64,000 bases of DNA from Siphonodentalium dalli (lineage: Eukaryota > Mollusca > Scaphopoda > Gadilida > Siphonodentaliidae): NCBI GenBank assembly GCA_032622095.1, contig CP136063.1, positions 11,263,814 through 11,327,813 of the forward strand. The letters run 5' to 3'. The translations under genes were made by a program, and so were the position numbers. The notes beneath the pieces were generated by a model, which was not told the DNA's origin, did no database searches, and worked only from the letters and a program-made list of their open reading frames with translations. This document shows positions 58,601 through 64,000 of the stretch, piece by piece. The first letter of the stretch is position 1, and each line of letters begins with the position of its first letter.

Positions 58601-59814
58601 CTACTACTGCTAAAGCACTATATGAAAAATGTATTTGTTTTTACAGAGAGTAAGCTGATAAAGGAATTGTGCAAGCTAGCTGGGATGAAAAAGAGCAGGA
58701 CCACCCCATACCATACAATGGGAAATGGATCCGTTGAAAGATTCAACCAGACTCTAATTAAACTGCTGGGAACATTATAAGAGGAACAGAAGGCAGATTG
58801 GAAGAATTATGTTGGTCATATGGTGCAGGCATACAATGCAACAAAGAGTGAGGCAACTGGATACTCTCCACATTTCTTGATGTTTGGTTGGCATCCAAGA
58901 ATTTCAATTGATGTGCTTTTTAGTATTGACAGAGAAGAAGCTGGACACAGCCGAGAGGATTATGTGAAGAAACTGAAGAAACGAATGGAGTTTGCATACA
59001 ATACAGCATTTAGTCGTGTTGATGCAAGGTGAAGGAAAGATATGACAGGAAGATCAGAGTCCAGGATGCAAAGATGGAAGTGGGTGATCGTGTTCTAGTT
59101 CGGAGAGTTGGTATAAAGGGAAAGCACAAGCTAGCCGATAGATGGGAAAATGAGCCATACCAGATTGTTCAGATTCCAATGAAAGATATTCCTTTCTATC
59201 AGGTGGAGCCAGAATCAAAGAACGGTGTTTCAAGAATGCTTCATCGTAATATGTTACTTCCATTCAACTTCATATCTGATGAGATGGTTGATGAGACAAA
59301 AAGGTCCAGTTCTAAGAAGATAGTTGATGATAATTCAGAGAATAGATTAGATGATGGTTCAGATTCTGATTCTGAGGATGATTCTGGTGTGGACTATATG
59401 CACTCTCGTGTGAAGCGAGCGAACAGGAATGTTCACTTTAATGATCCAGATTCACTTAATGAGTCTACGGAGGTTAGTTACCGGGATAACTCATATAATA
59501 CTTCTCCTTCAGAATTAAATTCTGGGAGCTTAGATCACACTATAAATAGTTTCACTTCTACCCCTGTATCTTCTGCCTTCCCTCATTCCAGTACTCCAAT
59601 TAATCCTGGAATAGATTCATCTCCAAATTTCTCACACAACACTCCTGTACCAGAAATTCAGTCCCGGCGTCAGAGGCAGAGGACGGCACCAGATAGACTG
59701 GGTTTGTTGTCAAGTTGCAGACACAATGGTATATGTTTAATACCAACTTGTCATCCACATAATTTACCGTATTCATGTGTGTTCATTGCTATTATTATTT
59801 CAATATATGTGTAG
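55689..59814 (+). pseudogene. pol: pol: protease, reverse transcriptase, RNase H, integrase
   Basis: The protease has LIDSGSMLTTI. Reverse transcriptase runs from YRRIPPALYEEV through RFCIDFRSLNSKTV and SKLDLRNGYWQ to FLDDLLIFSKEF (a YxDD variant), with a frameshift near 56950. RNase H shows THTDDSG-type, HKLEFLCLKWAV, VTDNNPL and DADGLSRK. Integrase has an HHCC finger (VHNDAGHQG...CGRCIRRKK) after a TGA at 58288, the first Asp in CIDFLSL, and Glu in GSVERFNQTL. The stretch with the second Asp (an HSDQG-like block, about 14 codons) is deleted near 58650, with a frameshift. A TAA at 58778 and a frameshift near 59030 precede the C-terminal GDRVLVRR/PYQIV region and an acidic tail. Confidence 0.88.
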
Positions 59815-60660
59815 ATTGTAACCACATGCTTATCTGTATGACGGAGGGCCTGGTTGGAATTTCAGCTGAAGATCCAGTAGTGGTAAAAACCTACTGAGGT
59901 ACCAGTTCATGAGAAATGTCCTTTGTTAATTCAGGTATCTCATGGGATAGTATTGTGCTACTTTCTCATATTTTAATCACATTGTGTATTTCTTATTATG
60001 TAGGTACTGGTTATACATACTGTCTCATTCTGGTCAAAGGCCTATCATGATTATTTCTGCTGAAGACCCAGTGACGTGTCCAAAACCGACTGATGTTCCA
60101 GCTCTGTAAGGAATGATCATTTCCAGGTTCAACTTTGGAGATAGTGTTGTATATACCATTCCAATGTTCTACAATATTCATTCATTTAATATGTATTTGA
60201 TTTAGCAGTGAATCAATTTAGTTGTATCAGATCTTTGCAGAGACTGAACCTATTGCAGTCATTACCTTTAGGTTTTATTTCAGCCTCTCATTGCTAAACT
60301 TTAACCTGTACTACATATTCATTTACATGTAATCATTCATTTCAGATACATTCCATATCTGATACCAGACAATGCTGTTATACTCAGTGATGTGCTTTCA
60401 CTGTTTTGCCATTTTACAATTTCAGCAACAACCTGTATACACGTTGCTACTGTTGCAGCTACCCTGTTGCAAATTTGGACATATAGCCTTTATCAGCTCG
60501 TCAGCATTTTATCGTGCCTTTATTTCAGCATTTAAGATGGTAATGGTGATATTGTCAGTGACAATGCCTATTCAACTGTAGATTTCACTTTTGCCGAAGG
60601 GTTATTTATTTACCATTTTCAGTGAATGTCAGGAGCCATTCTTCACCTGGAGTGGGTGAA
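59815..60660 (+). other. Retrotransposon 3' untranslated region
   Basis: An imperfect duplication is visible (gctgaagatccagtagtgg near 59868; gctgaagacccagtgacg near 60059). A purine-rich ggagtgggtgaa directly precedes the 3' LTR and could act as the polypurine tract. Confidence 0.6.
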
Positions 60661-61110
60661 TGTTATAGGGCCGTTTTTATCAGTTTTAGTAAACTGCTAC
60701 TTTTATGTATCATGATAGTTGCGCGCGTCCTGCATTGTTATCTCAGCATGTTATGGGTTAACTGAAATGTGTGTCAGTGTGTATGCGCGTGAGAGCGAGC
60801 ATGAATGATTGTGTCACCTGCACACTGATTAGCACGCACCTGTTACTGGCGGGAAAATTAGCGCGGTCCGGGGGTCATTCAATAATTAGCTTTTGAAATA
60901 GACAGACACACAATATTGATTTACCCGTTTGAGATTCTATGGTTAAATTAAATGCGAATTTCATTTTTAAGGATTATCTTTTATATGTGGTTTATTATAT
61001 TGGCTGTGCTGTGATAATTATGTTGAAGTTTATACTTTTTAAAATACACTTTATCGACCCAATTACTTTGTTGTTGGACTCTACGAAATCTTAGATCCAG
61101 CGGTATAACA
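60661..61110 (+). repeat. 3' LTR
   Basis: The 450-bp LTR starts TGTTATAGG and ends CGGTATAACA. It is collinear with the 5' LTR, with about a dozen differences (for example ggtgccg against gggccg, tttcatcatg against tctcagcatg), pointing to an insertion that is not recent. Confidence 0.9.
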
Positions 61111-63317
61111 TTTGTAGAACAGCAGAACCTGCAATGTTCTCTCAAGTTTACATGTCTATTGTCTTTTGTGTACTCATATATCAAACTATTAAACTACATG
61201 TTAGCTAAAATAAACTCGTATATCTCCAGTTATAAATATGTTAATTCTGATATTTCAGCTGGTAGATCAATTGAGAACACCAATTTAGCGTATCGCGATA
61301 AATATTGTATCTTTGATCAGCCCTCGAAATTAGGAAAAATGCTAAGTATATACTTTTTTGAGCCAATGAATATTTTTTTTTACGACAACTACTTTATTTT
61401 AAGTGTGTAACAAACTGTTCTATTCAACTCAATAATTACCTGATCAACTCTATTGCTGATTCAAAAATCACTAAATATTTGGTCAATCTTAAATATATTT
61501 CACTCCGTTAAATAAATCCAATACTAAATTGGGTGAAATTTAACCAAATATTGTGTTAAATTTAACTCTTTACATGTTGAATTCATCTGACACGGTGCAC
61601 CTTGTTATTTTGACAATTGGTCGGCTAAGCGGGATTATCACAGCTGAGCTGAGTCAAATTTGACTGCATAGGACCGCATGAAAATTATCGCCGGGGTAAC
61701 ATGCACCCCGCGAGGATGGAAGGTAATGTGATGTGAAACACTCTGGCAGAATGATCAAATGTAAATTGAGAATAATCGTGCTCAAAGTTGTTATTTGTTA
61801 TGAATAGTAATCCAAATTGACGATACACACCGTCATTCTGATATGTTAATTAAATGCAATGACTCTCGGTGGCAAAATCAATTGTGTTAGATTATCGCCG
61901 ATAGTTGCGTCCCGAATAGAGATGTAAATAATTCAGATGATGTTTTCTATGGAGTGGTATGGTCGATTTCTTTGAAATTTTCGGCGATGTTAGTAGAATG
62001 CTACATTCCCCATACACACAATTGCATTGTACATACGTTATCTATTTGGTGTCCAAAATTATTCCTGGGCCCCGATGAGTCGTAAAACTGCCATGAGTTT
62101 CCCTGCATGCATAGAGGTGTATGCCATCTTCCCATGTATATGTTCGTTGTGCGCACGCCATAAATGGGTTATTAAGGCGCTACTCGTGAAGTGTTATATC
62201 TATAGCTGAGCAGATAGCCGTATCCGACAATGAAGTAAATTGATAACTATATGTTCCAAACATCTACATGGTGTTTGGGGAATGCAGTATAGTTCACTAC
62301 TTGCCATGGGTGCAACGTTGGTAAGCTAATTGTTGTATGTATGATAGCGAAAGTTCCAGTATAGTTCATAGAATGTGTTTCATTGTCTGTATTTCATTTG
62401 CATAACATACACGACAAAGCGAAATTAGATTAATCATAAAGGCAAGGCCTATTTGCTATCAGTAATAACGATAACAATATCTAATTTTAATTTGGATATA
62501 GAAAATTCATTAATATCACTCCCCTTTACTAACTTATGTCCATGGAAATACTCATTTAGATAGAAATATTTAAAAGTTAAATTCTACCTAATATATGTTC
62601 TAATATTGTATAAATTCAGCATTTAAGTATGACACATCCATCTATGTGGTTAAATAAGAGATGAGTCTGGAGAAATTACAATGATAATTCTGAGGGAGTA
62701 ATGAGGTATGTTACTTATGATGCAAAAGTGCCCTGTCCGACTTGAGAACATACATATATAGTACACATAGCATACATCTACCATACATGTACGTTTTCTG
62801 TGCCAGAAAATAAAGAGAGCGGGCTTGTGTGCACATTAGTAAGAGGTTTTGATGGTCTGACCTGTATCGACTTTCAAAGGTGGAAGTTATACTCACGTGA
62901 ATGTTTTGTCAGCCTATAGCACAACATCATGTAATCGCGCCTCGTATATATAAACAGCATACATGCGTTGGTCGCCCAAAAACAGTAAAGTATAATAAAG
63001 AGTGATCTCAATTATAAGTTTTTGTGATTGTTTTCGATGTTAGGTATAACTTATGATGTATTTCGATGTGAGCTATTACTTATGATTTATTTATTTTTTG
63101 GACATCAAATCATTATAGCAGGACCATTTGGCAAAGGGTAATCTCAAACCCATGGCATACCGTATCTGAATCTGATAGAGAAGTTAGCGCTGGATGTCTG
63201 ATGATATTAGCCTAAATATTGACGATGGCAAGTATTTTTAATTTACTTTCGGGTTGCCCGTTTTGCGGAAAATTGGTTTAGCAAATTCAGTCATATTTGG
63301 CCTATCATATTAGTAGT
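61111..63317. other. Non-coding stretch
   Basis: No gene supported. Around 61480-61580 taaatttaac/aaatttaacc words recur in both orientations, perhaps an old MITE. ORFs are short and without motifs. Confidence 0.45.
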
Positions 63318-63744
63318 CAAGTCTGCAAATATCGTGTCTGTCATTTGCAGAATGAGGTCACCAGAGGGTGAATTTAGTGATGATATCCCGCACAGCGGGC
63401 TAGCATTACCAAATTCACCCTCTGCTTAGACCTCATCATCTGTGAAGTATCTACAGTATCAAAGTAACATTGTTTTTAGTTTTCCCTTCTGGAAAGTTTC
63501 TATATCCCCTAATTTGCAGCAGATAAAATGCACAATCGAGGTGCCCAATGGGTGAACATCATCAACTTCAACTGGGGAACTTCAATCCTATCCTAGGTCT
63601 ACCATAGCAGTTGAGGGCCTTAGCAGAATGAGGTTCTCAGAGGGTGAATTTGGTGATGCTAGCCCGCTGTGCGGGATAGCGTCACTAAACTCACCCTCTG
63701 TGGACCTCATTCCGCAAATGACAGACATGCTATTTGCAGGCTTG
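63318..63744. mobile_element. Foldback MITE with nested palindromes
   Basis: The termini caagtctgcaaat...gtctgtcatttgcagaatga and their reverse complement (to caggcttg at 63744) pair over about 42 bp. Just inside each end is a second palindrome: agagggtgaattt...aaattcaccctct around a gcccgc-gcgggc type core. The two halves are inverted copies, so the element can fold several ways. Confidence 0.8.
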
Positions 63745-64000
63745 GGGGTATTATTTAAGCTTCACTCGGTCAAAAACTCCCCTACAATTTGTCACAACTA
63801 ATTGGATAGGTTTGCGAATTAAAATGTTATCCCGAATATGTTTCATTAAAAATGTCACTTATGTATAATATCGTTTCGGTTTGTTTGCATTGCCATTATA
63901 GAAAACTGTCTGACTTCCGAGATTGCAGTAACATGACATGCTTTTAAATTATAAATGCCATGCTTGTTTACATATCTCAAATACTTAACATTACCCTTGT
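63745..64000. other. Non-coding right edge
   Basis: AT-rich sequence without a recognisable feature. Confidence 0.4.

Larger units (their letters stand above)
52222..61110 (+). mobile_element. Ty3-type LTR retrotransposon, full length, inactivated
   Basis: Two LTRs of about 450 bp flank gag and pol in the order protease, reverse transcriptase, RNase H, integrase, which defines the Ty3 (Metaviridae) type. TTTG precedes the 5' LTR (52218-52221) and follows the 3' LTR (61111-61114) as a 4-bp target duplication. The LTRs differ at about a dozen sites by eye. Coding is broken by at least three frameshifts, several stops and a small integrase deletion. No envelope gene is evident. Confidence 0.9.

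Noticed and set aside
46661-58780. Recoded genetic code suggested by in-frame stops in several genes
   Set aside because: All three stop codons appear, at non-equivalent sites and together with frameshifts and deletions, so pseudogene decay explains them.
58366-59814. Envelope gene after integrase
   Set aside because: The frame after integrase is the integrase C-terminal region with an acidic tail; the short hydrophobic end lacks a signal peptide, cleavage site or glycoprotein features.

Overview
The window is eukaryotic and almost certainly from an invertebrate animal. It is AT-rich with long non-coding stretches. It is rich in short 'tacatgta'/'accggta' words, miniature inverted-repeat elements (MITEs), C2H2 zinc-finger arrays, Polinton (Maverick) genes and an LTR retrotransposon. 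That mix fits a marine invertebrate such as a mollusc, but no gene here fixes the phylum. No ordinary host housekeeping gene is recognisable: this is a graveyard of mobile DNA with a few zinc-finger genes.

Layout. 1-9.1 kb: a broken cysteine-rich C-terminal fragment at the left edge, then AT-rich DNA with several MITE families. 9.4-10.8 kb (minus): an open 12-finger C2H2 gene with two dead fingers beyond its stop. 11-14.3 kb: a 27-bp minisatellite, a dispersed repeat and a 1.6-kb inverted-repeat element. 17.6-19.0 kb (minus): a decaying zinc-finger array. 19.7-20.7 kb: a large GC-rich palindrome and an orphan 143-codon ORF. 20.9-27.4 kb (minus): the morphogenesis half of a Polinton (protease, CxxC protein, major capsid, pVI-like basic protein, penton, two-TM protein, chromodomain integrase and small conserved proteins), packed with near-zero spacing. 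27.5-32.9 kb: a 5.4-kb foldback element made of about 165-bp satellite repeats whose orientation flips at about 30.94 kb. 33-44 kb: dispersed repeats, foldback MITEs, a roughly 160-bp satellite and 5S rRNA-derived repeats. 45.4-49.2 kb (minus): the replication/packaging half of a Polinton (DNA polymerase B, an F-box-like ORF, A32/FtsK-like ATPase), with a MITE inside the polymerase. 49.3-50.2 kb (plus): another zinc-finger pseudogene. 51.5-52.1 kb: a short relative of the satellite element. 52.2-61.1 kb (plus): a complete but inactivated Ty3-type LTR retrotransposon with 450-bp LTRs and a TTTG target duplication. 61.1-64 kb: non-coding DNA with one foldback MITE.

The two Polinton blocks lie on the same strand and carry complementary gene sets; together they make a full Polinton complement. 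In the capsid block, the protease, CxxC, pVI-like and two-TM genes are open. Major capsid, penton, integrase, polymerase and ATPase are broken by frameshifts, stops or an internal deletion, so neither block is autonomous as it stands. Family assignments come from motifs read by eye; no database search was possible.
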